Shown here: positions 1 through 12,703 of the stretch, one piece after another
How positions within the stretch are numbered: the stretch's first letter is position 1
Layout of the letters: every line of letters starts with the position of its first letter
Assembly: GCA_033675265.1 (NCBI GenBank)
Contig: JAUJYZ010001011.1
Location: forward strand, 62,001 to 126,000
DNA length: 64,000 bases
Source: Actinostola sp. cb2023
Lineage: Eukaryota; Cnidaria; Anthozoa; Actiniaria; Actinostolidae
Reading direction: 5' to 3'
Translations under genes and position numbers: made by a program
The notes under the pieces: model-generated
The model's database searches: none
The model's input: the letters and a program-made list of their open reading frames with translations, nothing else
What the model was told of the DNA's origin: nothing

Positions 1-537
1 CAAATCCTGCAATCTGATTAGTTCGCTACTAGTGGTCTATCAGCTCATAGACCCCGAGTAGAGGTAAACAAACAAAATGGCGGCTTCGTCGTCGCGTTTT
101 GCTAATGTTTCGAAGGAGTTTCTCGACCAATTATTGTCTGTTGCTTGATTCTGTCATTTTCTACTGACCTACTGGATGGTTTATGCTGAAACAATTAGAC
201 TACTCGTTCTCGTTTTCCATGAGGATAGTCAACTCGGCGCTACGTAGTCTAGTCTACTCGTAATCTAATTGTTAATTATTTTTATTTTTTATTTTTTTTG
301 TTAAATATATGTGGCGAAAGAATGTGAAATTGGTCGCCATTAAAACGTCCTCACGTCGTAAATAGTACTTTTTCGTGCACTCTGATTGGCTAGTATGGTA
401 GTTTCGATGTTTTATTGAATTTATCATAATTAAGATTGATACAATGGCCGCCGTTTATTTCCCAGGCTTCTCGATCTATTGCTCGTTCGCAGTCAATCCC
501 TGGAGATCTAAAATACATTTGAAGTGTTTTGTTATCG

Positions 538-598
538 GGAACCAACATGGCCGCCATGACCTCGTGTGTGACGCCATGGCGGCCATATTGGTTCCTGA
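538..598. repeat. Short hairpin with ATGGCCGCC arms
   Basis: GGAACCAACATGGCCGCC is mirrored by GGCGGCCATATTGGTTCC about 60 bp later, giving a near-perfect stem with a short loop. It is probably a fragment of a palindromic element. Confidence 0.6.
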
Positions 599-759
599 TA
601 AAAAAGCCTTCCTCACTCTAGCAGCTTCTCTTGTTTGTACCTCCAATACACCACCAATGCACTGCAAAAAAACCGCAGGATTCTGACCGTTGTGAATTCT
701 TTGTAAAAACCATGTCCAAATTAAATATACTTTATACACAATTCACAACGGCCTAGGAA

Positions 760-876
760 GGGTCAGGTCTTCGTGTAGCTGCACAAAAGTTCTGGCTATT
801 GTTCTATATATTGTCGTTCTATGTATTGTTTTTTTTAAGCCAAGACAATTTGTGCAGCTACATGAAGACCTTGCCC
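760..876. mobile_element. MITE-like inverted-repeat element
   Basis: Arms of about 28 bp (760-787 and 849-876) are inverted copies with a few mismatches: GGTCTTCGTGTAGCTGCAC against GTGCAGCTACATGAAGACC. The interior is AT-rich and non-coding. No target duplication was resolved. Confidence 0.55.
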
Positions 877-981
877 AAGTAATTGTGTTTTTACAGTGAT
901 GGCGCTGCGACTGCACAGTGTCAATCCCCAGGGATTGATTCTAAAACAGTTATATATTGAGGGTTGGTTACTTGTGTCTAG

Positions 982-2201
<1,220 letters not shown>

Positions 2202-3525
2202 ACTCCTGAACTGAATTAATTTGCGTATCGCGGGATCCCTGTGTTATTAATAGAGGAAGGGAATGAAAGACTTCTGTATTTGACACAGGAATCCCAAGCA
2301 AGGAAAGATGCCTTGAACTGAGGAGTTTATTTCAAAATCTCACGCAGACTTTGTACTGTGTCATCCATTTTTCTTCGTCGAAAAGATGGACGAAAGCTTT
2401 AGTTATATGTTGAAATTCACAGCATCCAAACGAATTCGGTGACCCCCATTTCTAATTTCTTTTCTACTCTAGCAAAACTGACAATCTTAATAAAATCCAT
2501 AGACAAACATTGCGCATGCGCAGTCGCATTACCTTCAGTCGCAAAATAGTAACTAAAATATAGATATATTGTAAAGAATAACATAAAAACATATTGTATA
2601 GTGACAATGATTGTGTATTTACAGAAAAAAGGAAAGTAGTAGGAGAAAAATGGCCAAAACAAAACATAAATTGTGTTTAAATAAATTATTATTATTACTA
2701 TTATTATTGAGCTGTATTTTCTTTTAGAAATGATACGGGTAGGCTGCTTAATGTCAGCCGTCGAGTCTCTGAATCATATCAGGGGCTTGTCATTGGTGCT
2801 GTACAGAGGCGACGGGTTTAGACCGTTTAATGATCGAACACAACAACAACAACAACAACTTTATTGTGCTCACTTATAATTACAATTTCAGATATATAGC
2901 TAATTGCATAATTGTTGTCGGGTTGAAAATCATGAAAGCTATGACCAAAAGGAATTCTGGGAAATTAAAACTCTCAAATAACACCGTCAAATCATCGACC
3001 TTTTTATCCAGACTTGTAGGATCTTAGTTAAATAGCTCATATACCTTCAAAACTACGAGAACATTGAATATATCTGTATGTAATGCGGGTCATGAACTGA
3101 TTTCCCATCCATCCTTGCGGTCCGAGCTTCTATGATTTTCAACCCGACAACGACTATGCAATTAGCTATTTATGCACAAGAGTCGAACATTAATCATTGG
3201 CTTTTTATAAAACATGTTTTAAAGTGGTTTAACTAAATAGGTTTAGAAAATTATCTACAAACACCACGCAACATTTGGCACAAAACTGCTGGTAAATTGT
3301 CTTTTGTGTTGCACAGTATAAAACACAAATGATGCGCGCAAATGCCCACCGATCTTGTCATGTCCCACCCATAAAAAATCGAGTCATGCATATATAAGTG
3401 TATAGAGCAAGGATTGTCATGAAATGTTCACTATTAATAAATCATCTTGAGTTCATTAACACACAAAATCATCCAATACAATCAGTATCCCTAGTCACTA
3501 AACCCAAACTACAGTCTAGCGTTAA
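2202..3525. other. 3' flank of iRhom gene and start of duplicated unit A
   Basis: No gene seen. A hairpin (GGGATCCCTGTGT / ACACAGGAATCCC) lies at 2232-2295 and AATAAA at 2489-2494 could be a polyadenylation signal. From about 2485 the sequence is copied at about 5106. An ATT-rich tract at 2685-2708 and a MITE at 2899-3166 are included. Confidence 0.5.
2899..3166. mobile_element. TA-flanked MITE, copy 1
   Basis: About 36-bp inverted ends (GCTAATTGCATAATTGTTG against CAACGACTATGCAATTAGC) with TA on both sides, 268 bp. The interior is nearly identical to copy 2 at 5727-6004, but the two occupy different positions relative to the duplicated unit. Confidence 0.75.
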
Positions 3526-4242
3526 TCAACGCAGAATGTTCCAAATCACTACCGCCAAAATCACAGTAATGACAGCCAGGACAAACACCAACTCGTTGAA
3601 CATTCTCCGTCCAGAAATCGACTGGTTGGTTTCGTCAGGGATAGAACTGCTATTCACATTCAAACGAGGAAAAGGTTTATCCGGCACCTGAACACCAAGA
3701 AACTCGCACAGTGGTTCCCAACCTTGTTTGATGTTGTACACCAAGAGCTTGTCCCGCGGGACCAGAACCTTGACCCGCGAGTTGTGTTCAGCGTATAGCT
3801 CAGGTAAACGCTTGGGGTCCCAATTTCTATGCCAAAGTGTTTCAAGGTCAATAAGTCGTTTCCACTTTCGTCCTGATGGTGTCACTGTGAATCCTAAGAG
3901 CGTCCACCACTGGTTCTGTGTCGTCTTCATTAGTCCAGCGCTTTTCAAGAAACTTCTCAACCAAACGTCTACATTGTCGCGTTCTTGGATGATAACTTTG
4001 GCGTCGGGGAAACAGCGCAGAATTTCGTCCCAGACCAGACAGGGAGGAGAGTCTAGAACGGCATCTATGTCAGCATACATTGTTGCAAAGTCTGGCATTT
4101 CACCTTCAAGTGCCTTTATGTATTCGTCAGTATGATAGCCATAATGATCCACGTAGTCGTGTACACTGTACCCAAGCTCTGTCAACGCGGCTGCCAGGGA
4201 AGTGGTACCAGTTTTTGGAAGACCCGCACAAATCAGCTTCAT
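3526..4242 (-). CDS. Sulfotransferase family protein, copy A
   Basis: A 238-residue single-exon P-loop protein resembling the Sulfotransfer_4 group, which is expected to move sulfate from PAPS to an acceptor; the acceptor is unknown. The N-terminus has the nucleotide-binding loop PKTGTTS at residues 9-15. RDNVDVWLRSF around residues 91-101 fits the 3'-phosphate-binding Arg/Ser region. A hydrophobic helix (about residues 215-236) followed by the C-terminus suggests a single C-terminal membrane anchor. The start is set at 4242 because copies B and C both begin MKLICAGLPK; an in-frame ATG eight codons earlier lies in sequence not shared with them. The product is intact, and differs from B mainly between residues 101 and 170. 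Confidence 0.85.
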   Translation of the reverse strand: MKLICAGLPKTGTTSLAAALTELGYSVHDYVDHYGYHTDEYIKALEGEMPDFATMYADIDAVLDSPPCLVWDEILRCFPDAKVIIQERDNVDVWLRSFLKSAGLMKTTQNQWWTLLGFTVTPSGRKWKRLIDLETLWHRNWDPKRLPELYAEHNSRVKVLVPRDKLLVYNIKQGWEPLCEFLGVQVPDKPFPRLNVNSSSIPDETNQSISGRRMFNELVFVLAVITVILAVVIWNILR

Positions 4243-4525
4243 ATTTACTCGTGCAAGCTCACGCAAGTGAACATGTCAGACTTACTTGAGTCACGTCCAC
4301 GTTGACCTCGAACCGTTGGATAGATAAACTAAGGGTGCGTTCGATTGACTCTATTCCAGAATAGGAATACACGGAATAAACACTTGGATGCTTTTATTTC
4401 AGCACATTTAAAATTCCAAACTGTTCCTTGTAACTTTATTATGATATAACAAGGAATCGTTTTATTTTAGAGTGGACAGTAGCTGCGTGACAGCGATTTA
4501 GGGATGTTATTCCGTGTATTCATAT
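4243..4525. other. 5' flank of sulfotransferase copy A
   Basis: No gene seen. This flank does not match the flanks of copies B and C. An imperfect palindrome around ATTCCGTGTATTCC-like sequence (4366-4530) surrounds the G-rich element that follows. Confidence 0.4.
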
Positions 4526-4880
4526 CCCCGGGGGGGGGGGGGGGGGGTACTCCCTTTGTCCAAGTGGTAGGGGTGATCGGCGGTCCTTTTAGGGTTGAAA
4601 ATATTTCCTGTGTGTACCTTTTAGGGTTCCGACACAAAAGTCAGTTACGTAACACGAGTCCGTACCTTTTAGGGTCAATTGAAAGAACAGAAGAAAGATG
4701 TTGTCCAGTCACTGATTAAACGATATCAGCACAATCACTTTTTCGCCATATATGGTCATATATGTCGTACCTTTTAGGGGTTGAAATCAACATGGCTTCA
4801 ACAGCTCTTTTAATTTATGCGTACCTTTTAGGGTCGTTTTCAAAACCGACCGCCGATCACCCCTACCACTTGGACAAAGG
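4526..4880. mobile_element. Interspersed-motif palindromic element, CCTTTTAGGG type
   Basis: Inverted ends (CTTTGTCCAAGTGGTAGGGG near 4554 and its complement ending 4880, about 38 bp including GATCGGCGGTC) enclose five direct copies of a TACCTTTTAGGGT-like motif, each separated by unrelated sequence. The left end carries an 18-G run (4530-4547) absent on the right, so the right tip may be truncated. Confidence 0.7.
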
Positions 4881-4911
4881 ACTTGGATCGCGGCTTGGAT
4901 CGTAACGTTAT

Positions 4912-5105
4912 GATCCAGGCCGAAATTACAGTGATTTGTGGAGGGAAATTATATATTCAACTGGCCATATCTCAGCCGCTATTTAACCGATTGCTCTCAA
5001 ATTTGGCATGTAAGCTTCTTTATTGATGTTCTTTCGAAATCGTGGATCGAAAGTTGATAAAGCGAAAATTATTGTTTTCGTGACGTCACACTTCGGTACT
5101 CTATA
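4912..5105. repeat. Dispersed repeat, copy 1
   Basis: About 194 bp, highly similar in the same orientation to 35672-35865, including AACTGGCCATATCTCAGC and GATTGCTCTCAAATTTGGCA. No coding potential seen. Confidence 0.85.
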
Positions 5106-6205
5106 AATTCCATAGACAAAAATTGCGCAGCCGCATTCCCTTCAGTCGCAAAATAGTAACTCAAATATAGATATATTGTAAAGAATAACATAAAAACATA
5201 TTGTAGTGACAATTATTGTGTATTTACAGAAAACAAGGAAAGTAGTAGGAGTAAAATGGCCAAAACAAAGCATAAATTGTGTTGAGGTATTTTCTTTTAG
5301 AAATGGTACGGGTAGGCTGGATCATATCACAGGCTTGTATTGGTGTTGTATAGAGGCGACATAATCATCGAACACAAGAGTCGAACATACAGTCGTTGAC
5401 ATTTTATAAAACATGTTTTAAAGTGGTATAAACAGATTTAGAAATTATCTACAAATGTCACGCAACATTTGGCACAAAACTGCTGGTAAACTGTCCTTTG
5501 TGTTGCATGGTATCAATACCATATAGTTTGATTCTTAATTGTGAAATTAGCTCCTCAGATTATAGAAGCTAGATAAAAAACAGTTTAACTAAACACGTTT
5601 TGGTGTGAATGGGGCAGTTGACATTTTATAAAACATGTTTTAAAGTGGTTTAACTAAACAGGTTTGGAAAATTATCTACAAACGACACGCAACCTTTGGC
5701 ACGAAACTGCTGGTAAGTTGCATGTAGCTAATTGCATAATCGTTGTCGGGTTGAAAGTCATGAAAGCTATGACCAAAAGGAATTCTGGGAAATTAAAACT
5801 CTCAAATAACACCGTCAAATCATTGACCTTTTTATCCAGACTTGTAGGATCTTAGTTAAATAGCTCATATACCTTCAAAACTACGAGAACATTGAATATA
5901 TCTGTATGTAATGTGGCTCATGAACTGATTTCCCATCCATCCTTGCGGTCTCAGCTTCTATGATTTATAATTTTCAACCCGGACAACGATTATGCGTGAT
6001 TAGCTATATATTAGTATAAAACACAGATGATGGGTAAATGCCCACCGATCGTGTCATGTCCCACCCATAACTAAAATCCAGTCATAGAGAGCAAGGATTG
6101 TCATGAAATGTTCACGAACCATCTTGAGCGGTTCATTAACACACAAAATCATCCAATACAATCAGTATCCCTAGTCACTAAACCCAAACTACAGTCTAGC
6201 GTTAA
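5106..6205. other. Duplicated 3' flank of sulfotransferase copy B
   Basis: No gene seen. Homologous to 2485-3525 but rearranged, with an extra internal duplication of the TTATAAAACATGTTTTAAAG block (about 5410 and 5630) and the MITE copy 2 in a new place. Confidence 0.6.
5727..6004. mobile_element. TA-flanked MITE, copy 2
   Basis: Same family as 2899-3166, with TA on each side and inverted GCTAATTGCATAATCGTTG ends; the right end carries small indels. Its interior is almost identical to copy 1. Confidence 0.72.
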
Positions 6206-6922
6206 TCAACGCAGAATGTTCCAAATCACTACCGCCAAAATCACAGTAATGACAGCCAGGACAAACACCAACTCGTTGAACATTCTCCGTCCAGAAATCG
6301 ACTGGTTGGTTTCGTCAGGGATAGAACTGCTATTCACATTCAAACGAGGAAAAGGTTTATCCGGCACCTGAACACCAAGAAACTCGCACAGTGGTTCCCA
6401 ACCTTGTTTGATGTTGTACACCAAGAGCTTGTCCCGCGGGACCAAAGCCTTGACCCGCGAGTTGTGTTCAGCGTATAGCTCAGGTAAAAGCTCGGGGTCG
6501 CAATTTCTATGCCAAAGTATTTCAAGGTCAATGAGTCGTTTCCACTTTCGTCCTGATGGTGTCACTGTGAATCCCAAGAGCGTCCACCACTGTTTCTGTG
6601 TCGTCTTCATTAGTTCATCGGTTTTCAAGAAACTTCTCAACCAAACGTCTACATTGTCGCGTTCTTGGATGATAACTTTGGCGTCGGGGAAACAGCGCAG
6701 AATTTCGTCCCAGACAAAACAGGGAGGAGAGTCTAGAACGGCATCTATGTCAGCATACATTGTTGTAAAATCTGGCATTTCACCTTCAAGTGCCTTTATG
6801 TACTCGTCAGTATGATAGCCATAATGATCCACGTAGTCGTGTACACTGTATCCAAGCTCTGTCAACGCGGCTGCCAGGGAAGTGGTACCAGTTTTCGGAA
6901 GACCCGCACAAATCAGCTTCAT
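6206..6922 (-). CDS. Sulfotransferase family protein, copy B
   Basis: 238 residues, same architecture as copy A: PKTGTTS P-loop near the N-terminus, RDNVDVWLRSF, conserved TPSGRKWKRLIDLE, and a C-terminal membrane helix. Intact. Relative to A, changes cluster at residues 102-170 (for example KTDELMK for KSAGLMK). Its upstream flank (to about 7020) matches the flank of copy C at 22.68 kb in inverted orientation, so B and C share a promoter-proximal ancestor. The substrate cannot be read from sequence. Confidence 0.85.
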   Translation of the reverse strand: MKLICAGLPKTGTTSLAAALTELGYSVHDYVDHYGYHTDEYIKALEGEMPDFTTMYADIDAVLDSPPCFVWDEILRCFPDAKVIIQERDNVDVWLRSFLKTDELMKTTQKQWWTLLGFTVTPSGRKWKRLIDLEILWHRNCDPELLPELYAEHNSRVKALVPRDKLLVYNIKQGWEPLCEFLGVQVPDKPFPRLNVNSSSIPDETNQSISGRRMFNELVFVLAVITVILAVVIWNILR

Positions 6923-6945
6923 AATAGGTTTGGTTTATCTACCTT

Positions 6946-8367
6946 GGTAGTGACCAGCAAACTACAAGTACCTATAAAGATAATGGATTGATATCCTTGC
7001 ATGGTCAAAAGTGATATAACTAGCCGATATAGACGCCCCTATGTGGCGTTCACTTGGGCTACTGTATTTTCGAGAACTATTAAAATGCTCAGCAGTTAAA
7101 ACTTCATTGGTATAAATGGCAAGTTTAGAGTGCCACAGAAATCGATGATTGATCAATGAGTATTAAAATTTATAAATACTTAGATTTTAGCCAAAGAACT
7201 ACATTACTAAGGAACTATTTCAGAGAAGTGCTAAAACCTTGGACAGTAGACATCGCAACGTGACTTTTCGTCACTCGTTGCGTGACTCGGTAAAACATGC
7301 ATGCGTAATTAGATTGACTTCGATATTCATATGAAGTAGATTTTCTCTTCTATATTGACGATACTCGAGCAGGAAAGCGTAAATATAGTCAAGAACTAAA
7401 GTTCAATGTAATGTCGGTTTGTAGGTTGAAGATACAAAATTGTTGTCATAAAGTTCAATGGTTAATGAACATCTGTGATGCATTTATATTTTACAAAGAA
7501 CGTTCAAAAGAACAGAATTTCGTATTTTCTTAGCACGCTAAGTTGGGTAACTCGCCGTATCGATTTCACAAACTCAACTGCGATAAAATCAACAATATAA
7601 ACGAGTTGCCACCAAATAACTCTTGGAAGTCTATACTAAAAAGCTCTTGAAAGGTTTATAAAATCAATATCCTGTGGGACACAAATCAAGCTCACATTGT
7701 GCAAAGTTAGTAAATTATTATCAAAACATGAAATCAAAAGAATTCAAGAATTCAAGAATTTAAAGCAGTACTTATTTATTCGGAATGATGTGATTCATTT
7801 GTTTACGGGCTCGACTCCGTCTCTTCGACTAAATGCCGATTCACAAGTTGTTTGAGGTGGATTTTCTCCTTCAGTTTTAGTTCATCATTGACTACATCTA
7901 AGCTGCTATAGGTAGTACGTACTTTGTAATCTTTCATCTCACAGTGTTTTTATTTGATCATAGTTAGTAGAGGGAATGGTTAGGAAGCCCTTTGTTATAT
8001 TTCTTTGTTCGCTGTGTCTAGATGTCCGGCAGCCGGACAGGGTTTTGAATATCGTGCGCAAAGAATTGTGGGTCGGAAATCAACAAACGAGTGCATTTTG
8101 TTTTGATGCCATCTTCTAATATTATTTTATAATACTAATCTACCTTTATGGCAGTGAATGCTGCCACACAAAATGTTATGCGGAAATGTGGACATAATGC
8201 AAAAGTACTGAATGCATTCCATCACAGATGGGCAACAATTCTGTATTCCAGAAATAATAATTGTTTCCGTCAACTTCTGTAAATGATACGTCTATTTAAA
8301 TAGTTTTTTTTTGGGGGTTAAACAGTCTTCAAACAAGGCATCTTCGTTTTCGAACACAGGTAGCCCA
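6946..8367. other. Gene-free interval
   Basis: 6946-7020 is the shared 5' flank of sulfotransferase B and C. The rest is AT-rich and I recognise nothing in it apart from short direct repeats of AATTCAAGAATT around 7740. Confidence 0.45.
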
Positions 8368-8706
8368 ATTCACCGATTGGCCCCTAGAGCTCACGTGGTG
8401 TACTTCATGTTACTATCACCAAAATGTTCGTACATTTTTCGTGAATTGCCGTACAAACGCACTAACTTTTGTACAGTTTATCGACTCGATTTAGAAGTGC
8501 GATCCTCTAAATATTAGCAAAATCTCGTTTATCAGCCTTAGTTAAAATAGTTTTGCTAATATTGAGAGAATCGAAAAACTAAATCGAGTCGATAAACTGT
8601 ACAAAAGTTAGTGTGTTTGTACGGCAATTCACGGAAAATGTACGAACATTTTGGTGACAGTAACATGAAGTACACCACGTGAGTTCTAGGGGCCAATCGG
8701 TGAATT
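8368..8706. mobile_element. Long hairpin element (MITE-like)
   Basis: Arms of about 150 bp (8368-8516 and 8556-8706) are inverted near-copies; for example TTGTACAGTTTATCGACTCG is mirrored by CGAGTCGATAAACTGTACAA. The loop is about 40 bp. Paired short ORFs in the arms are shadows of the palindrome. Confidence 0.8.
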
Positions 8707-9536
8707 GCATCCAAAATCTGAGATAAAATACACGAGTAAGATCGAGAACGAACAGTAATACAAAATGGCGATCGATTCAAAATAGCTTTTGAATTTTGAT
8801 CGTCGGTCTTTGATGGATTTTTGATAGATTTCGCGTGCAGTATATAATAATATAATAATAATAGATATTGGGAGCATCCCACAAGGTCTCGATGCTCTTA
8901 CAAATATGTACTAACTAAATAAACCTAAAAATCCTATTTACAATCAATACAGTCTAGAAACAAGCAACTAAGCGGACTATTAAAGAAAATGTTCTCTAAA
9001 AAGATGAGTCTTCTTAATGAGTCCGATGAACGAATATAATCCGGTATAAGCTTCTTTAAGTTGACCAGTTCAAACATGAGGCCGTATAAGCTTAGTAAGT
9101 TGAATCAAGACCGTTTCAGTGAAATTTACAAGTTCCGTTTCATTTAATGCAAGCTTCATAAACAAGATCGAATACCGGTAATTTGATAGGAACGCATGAG
9201 CCGATTTCTGGCGTGGGAACAGCTAACTGTGATTGGTTAAAATAGTTTTGAGAATAATTAGCGGATTTCTTTACAAAAGCCCAAATGATATTTAAGTAAT
9301 TGTGATAGAATTCTATATTAAACGTTCTTGCTTATTCTTATTATTTCTTCTGGAGGGAAAGATCGGCACATGTATTTAGCGACGCTTTGCATTGTGGTCT
9401 CTATACGCATTCAGTTATTTCACTTTGCACATTAACCAGCCTGCCATGCACCTCTGATCTTGCCGTTAACCACAATTCCTTGCGTTTTAATTTGCAAGCA
9501 AAATGCCCAAAAGACCCCTATATATTGTTTATATAT
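8707..9536. other. Gene-free interval
   Basis: No gene seen. A loose direct repeat around GTATAAGCTTCTTTAAGTTG / GTATAAGCTTAGTAAGTTG occurs at 9042-9102. Confidence 0.4.
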
Positions 9537-9747
9537 TACTCGCGAAAAAAAGAATCCTACAAGATACCCTCGCCCCCTTGTAACATACCGTGCCTAATAA
9601 ATACAGAAAACTAATTATCTATGGCAATGTAACAGCCCTTCCTTAATTTTATATTATTGTAAACACTGTAAATATCAGATGATGTAAATTGTATTTCATC
9701 AACTATAAATAGATTGTAAATATGTAATATTTATGTTAAATAAAGTA

Positions 9748-9888
9748 GAGTGCAAACCATATGTCCGTGAAATAGTGCTATTACTAAGTAGTACTAAATA
9801 GTGTTATCTCTATTGTTTTCTATTGTTTCATCAGTGCTATTTAGTACTAATTAGTTAGTACTGTTTCACGGACATATGGTTTGCACTC
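9748..9888. mobile_element. TA-flanked MITE, GAGTGCAAAC family, copy 1
   Basis: 141 bp with inverted ends GAGTGCAAACCATATGTCC / GGACATATGGTTTGCACTC and TA duplicated on each side. The homologous site in the opposite arm (about 21070) has one TA and no element, a true empty site. Confidence 0.9.
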
Positions 9889-9960
9889 TATGTATGTATG
9901 TATATGTGTATTAGTGCCCAGGTTTATTGGAATCACTCTAGTGAGCAATTCAAATCAAAC

Positions 9961-10820
9961 TAGACGCTTTAATAAGCGTTCACTCGTGCCCTGCAGGTGC
10001 GATTGAGCACTGGGAAGCATGCATTGTAGCATGAAAGAAGTATACTTTATATGGGCCTCCACCTTCCATTCGATGAGCGACTGAGCTGTGAAGAACGAAG
10101 AGATCAGGAACGAAACTGAACTGACCGAGACACTGGCATGTTTTCATTCTCACCCCAGACAATTTTCTTTGAACCACTTTATAAAGGTATTTCTGGAAAA
10201 GGACAATCCTGGCAAGGAAACTCAAGCCATTCAGAATTAGCTCGTTGATTAGATAGGCCGGGAATATTCCATCCCTCCAATTACGAGATGTGTAAAACCT
10301 GTCTACGGCAAGAGTTGCTTTAGTGTTTATCATTCCCGTTCACAGTCACACTCGATTGAAGATTGTGCTTAGTCATCATAGCTGTATTCACGACTAAAAA
10401 CATTTCTCAATGTTTAGATCTGAGATAATCATTATAGTCGGATCAAATCAGTGTTTGGTTACTTGTTGGGTGACTCGGTAGAACATACAGAATTTGGAAT
10501 CGCCCCGCACTCGACAACATAATACCGCCGGGCCAGCTCAGAATTTGTATAAACGACCAACATCGAGAAAACATACTTAGATTTGGGGAACTACATGTAG
10601 TCAGCTAGATATCATTGCGTGATTGATTCTGACAACTGACAACTGAACTTGCCCCTGCTTGACCTCCGGTGCCTCCTGATTGGTTTGTGATTTGTAATCT
10701 CTCTTGTGGTCAGACTTCATGTCTCCATCTTCCATATAACAACCACTAACAAACAAACAAAAAAAGACGGTCTGCAATTTAAGACTCCTGCCCGGCCTTC
10801 GGCCTGGGGGCACGAGTAAA
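9961..10820. mobile_element. Helentron/HINE-like non-autonomous element
   Basis: An 860-bp insertion with no target duplication relative to the empty site in the other arm (about 21000). The left end has a small hairpin (ACGCT/AGCGT) followed by ACTCGTGCCC; the right end has a CGGCCTTCGGCC-type hairpin followed by the exact complement GGGCACGAGT. A short subterminal inverted pair plus a 3' hairpin and no duplication fits Helitron2-like (Helentron-associated) elements. The ORF at 9980-10333 (117 codons) is not recognised. Confidence 0.6.
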
Positions 10821-11266
10821 AAGAAACCGAGTCAATTTGAAACTACGGTGATGCAGAGGATATGTTTTTTTTAGCCAAAAATGTCAAAATCGGATTTTTA
10901 AACATTTTGAATAAGCTTCCCTTTTCATATGACTTTCTTAGAAAAGAAATACAAATTCTAAAGAATTAAGCAGACAAAATGAAGATAACCAAAATCGTCA
11001 CTATTTTGCTACAGGAAACGATATGTCAACAGTAATTGGTTGGATTGTGACGTCAGTCGAAGCGCATCAGTACGTGACACTCATAACCACGCGAACGATA
11101 CAACAACAGAATAATTTTAACAACGATACACTTTTGAACTTTTTACATGTAAAAGCAAAGACATGTCAAGAAAATCTTTAGGCCGTCGACTTCGTCTTCG
11201 AAGAAACCGTTCCCAAACAGAGCAGAAAGCCATACAAATACAAACACATACACACATGTCCGCTAC

Positions 11267-11729
11267 TAGCCAGCGAATACAGCCGCTTTTTTACGCTCGC
11301 CACAGGGGTCTCCCGAAAGAAGCGTCTGCGGAGTGAGGCCCACATTCCTGTACTGTGACCTCTGAGGTCATGACAGCTCGTGTTGTAAATCCGATACAAC
11401 ACAGCCGCTCATGTTGTGAACACTAATTCCAAACGGCCTGAGTTTGTTGATTCGGCAATCAAAATTATTGTAGAACATGATTTTATTCATCTATGCATAT
11501 GATAAGTCCGATACAATCGCCCGCGGCTCGACATTGTAATATTTTGTTCAGTTCGTTGAGTTTAATTTATGCAAATAATGCGATTACCAGCAAGCTGACC
11601 AATCAGCTTCTTTGACCAGAATCGGGTCCAAAATGACGTCACAGTACAGGAATGTGGGCCTCACTTCGAGACGCTTCTTTCGGGAGACCCCTGTGGCGAG
11701 CGTAAAAAAGCAGCTGTATTCGCAGGCTA
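11267..11729. mobile_element. Mutator-like MITE E1 with 9-bp target duplication
   Basis: 463 bp with about 100-bp inverted arms beginning TAGCC and sharing GCGAATACAGC and GCTCGCCACAGGGGTCTCCC. Flanked by GTCCGCTAC (11258-11266) and GCCCGCTAC (11730-11738), a 9-bp duplication with one mismatch. Confidence 0.85.
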
Positions 11730-11738
11730 GCCCGCTAC

Positions 11739-12338
11739 TAGTCTCCTTCGCATCCGTTTTTAGTTCCGTCACGTAACGCTCTCGGTCCACAAACGGCTGC
11801 TAAAATTCGAACAACATTCCTTTCCCAGCTTTCGGCCAATCAGAATTTGGCTCTCATATTCCTGGAACCGTTCGCGCCAAATTTTCTAGCCAATTAGAGT
11901 CCGTGTTAGAAATTCAAGACTCTGACGTTTCAACTTCAGCGTCGCTAGTTGAAAGATTGGTCACAGACGCAAGGCTAGCTGAGTGTTTGTTGTTGACTAA
12001 AGAGTAAAGATTTATCCTCTAATTCCACTACGAGGGAGAAAGAAACATATTATTGTATAGAAGAGAGCTATTTTCGTGAAAGTGAGCATTGCATAGGCTT
12101 CAAAAAGTAATTTGATAAATCACGAGACCATTTAACCGCCCAGTTTGTTTATTATATCACAGAGGTCAGCAAAGATGTCATCACATTTTAAATCCTACTC
12201 TCATGCTGATTGGTGGATAGCTCATTTTAATTGGGGTTTTATGGAACAAAGGGAAAGGAATGTGGTTCGAATGTTAGCAGCCGTTTGTGGGCCGAGAGCG
12301 TTACGTGACGGAACTAAAAACGGCTGCGAAGGAGACTA
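11739..12338. mobile_element. Mutator-like MITE E2 sharing E1's target duplication
   Basis: 600 bp with inverted arms beginning TAGTCTCCTTCGCA and containing CCGTTTTTAGTTCCGTCACG. It is flanked by the same 9 bp, GCCCGCTAC, at 11730-11738 and 12339-12347. The opposite arm has a single copy of this 9-mer (about 20567) and neither element. Confidence 0.85.
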
Positions 12339-12703
12339 GCCCGCTACCCGCAATGAATAAACTCGATCATGCAGGATACAAGGGTCGCACTGTAACTCAA
12401 CTGGCGGCGTAATATTACAAGTAACTCGAAGGTCCTCGAACTAACTCGATTTCAAACTCGATGATCTTCGTTCGAAAATAAATGTTCACGGATTTGCGAT
12501 CCATCTACGTGTCTGCACTCTATAGCAGTTCCAAAACATTTTACAGTCGATCGAGTGTCGCTGATCACTTTACCGTAACGAATAAGTTGAGTCAAATTGA
12601 GACTGATGTTGCTTCACTAAAGCTACTGAATGTATCTAGATATAAATGACAGTCGAGAAATATTAATTTATCGGATATCACCTAACCCAGGCATAGCTAG
12701 CTA

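Larger units (their letters stand above)
1..981. other. Non-coding flank/intron upstream of iRhom exon
   Basis: I see no convincing exon here. The stretch lies 5' of a clear splice acceptor at 980-981, so it is probably an intron of the iRhom-like gene. It holds a hairpin at 538-598 built on mirrored ATGGCCGCC blocks and an inverted-repeat element at 760-876. Short ORFs at 444-739 sit inside these repeats and are not supported as genes. Confidence 0.5.
2485..6945. repeat. Tandem duplication of sulfotransferase unit (A 2485-4242, B 5106-6945)
   Basis: Unit A and unit B share the 3' flank (for example TCGCAAAATAGTAACT at about 2540 and 5146), the whole sulfotransferase gene and the sequence between. 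Coding copies are offset by 2,680 bp. The 5' flanks differ: upstream of A the sequence diverges at once, while upstream of B it matches the third copy at 22.7 kb. Confidence 0.85.

Noticed and set aside
9980..10333. 117-codon ORF as a gene
   Set aside because: Lies wholly within the Helentron-like insertion, shows no domain, and no homologous ORF exists in the other arm.
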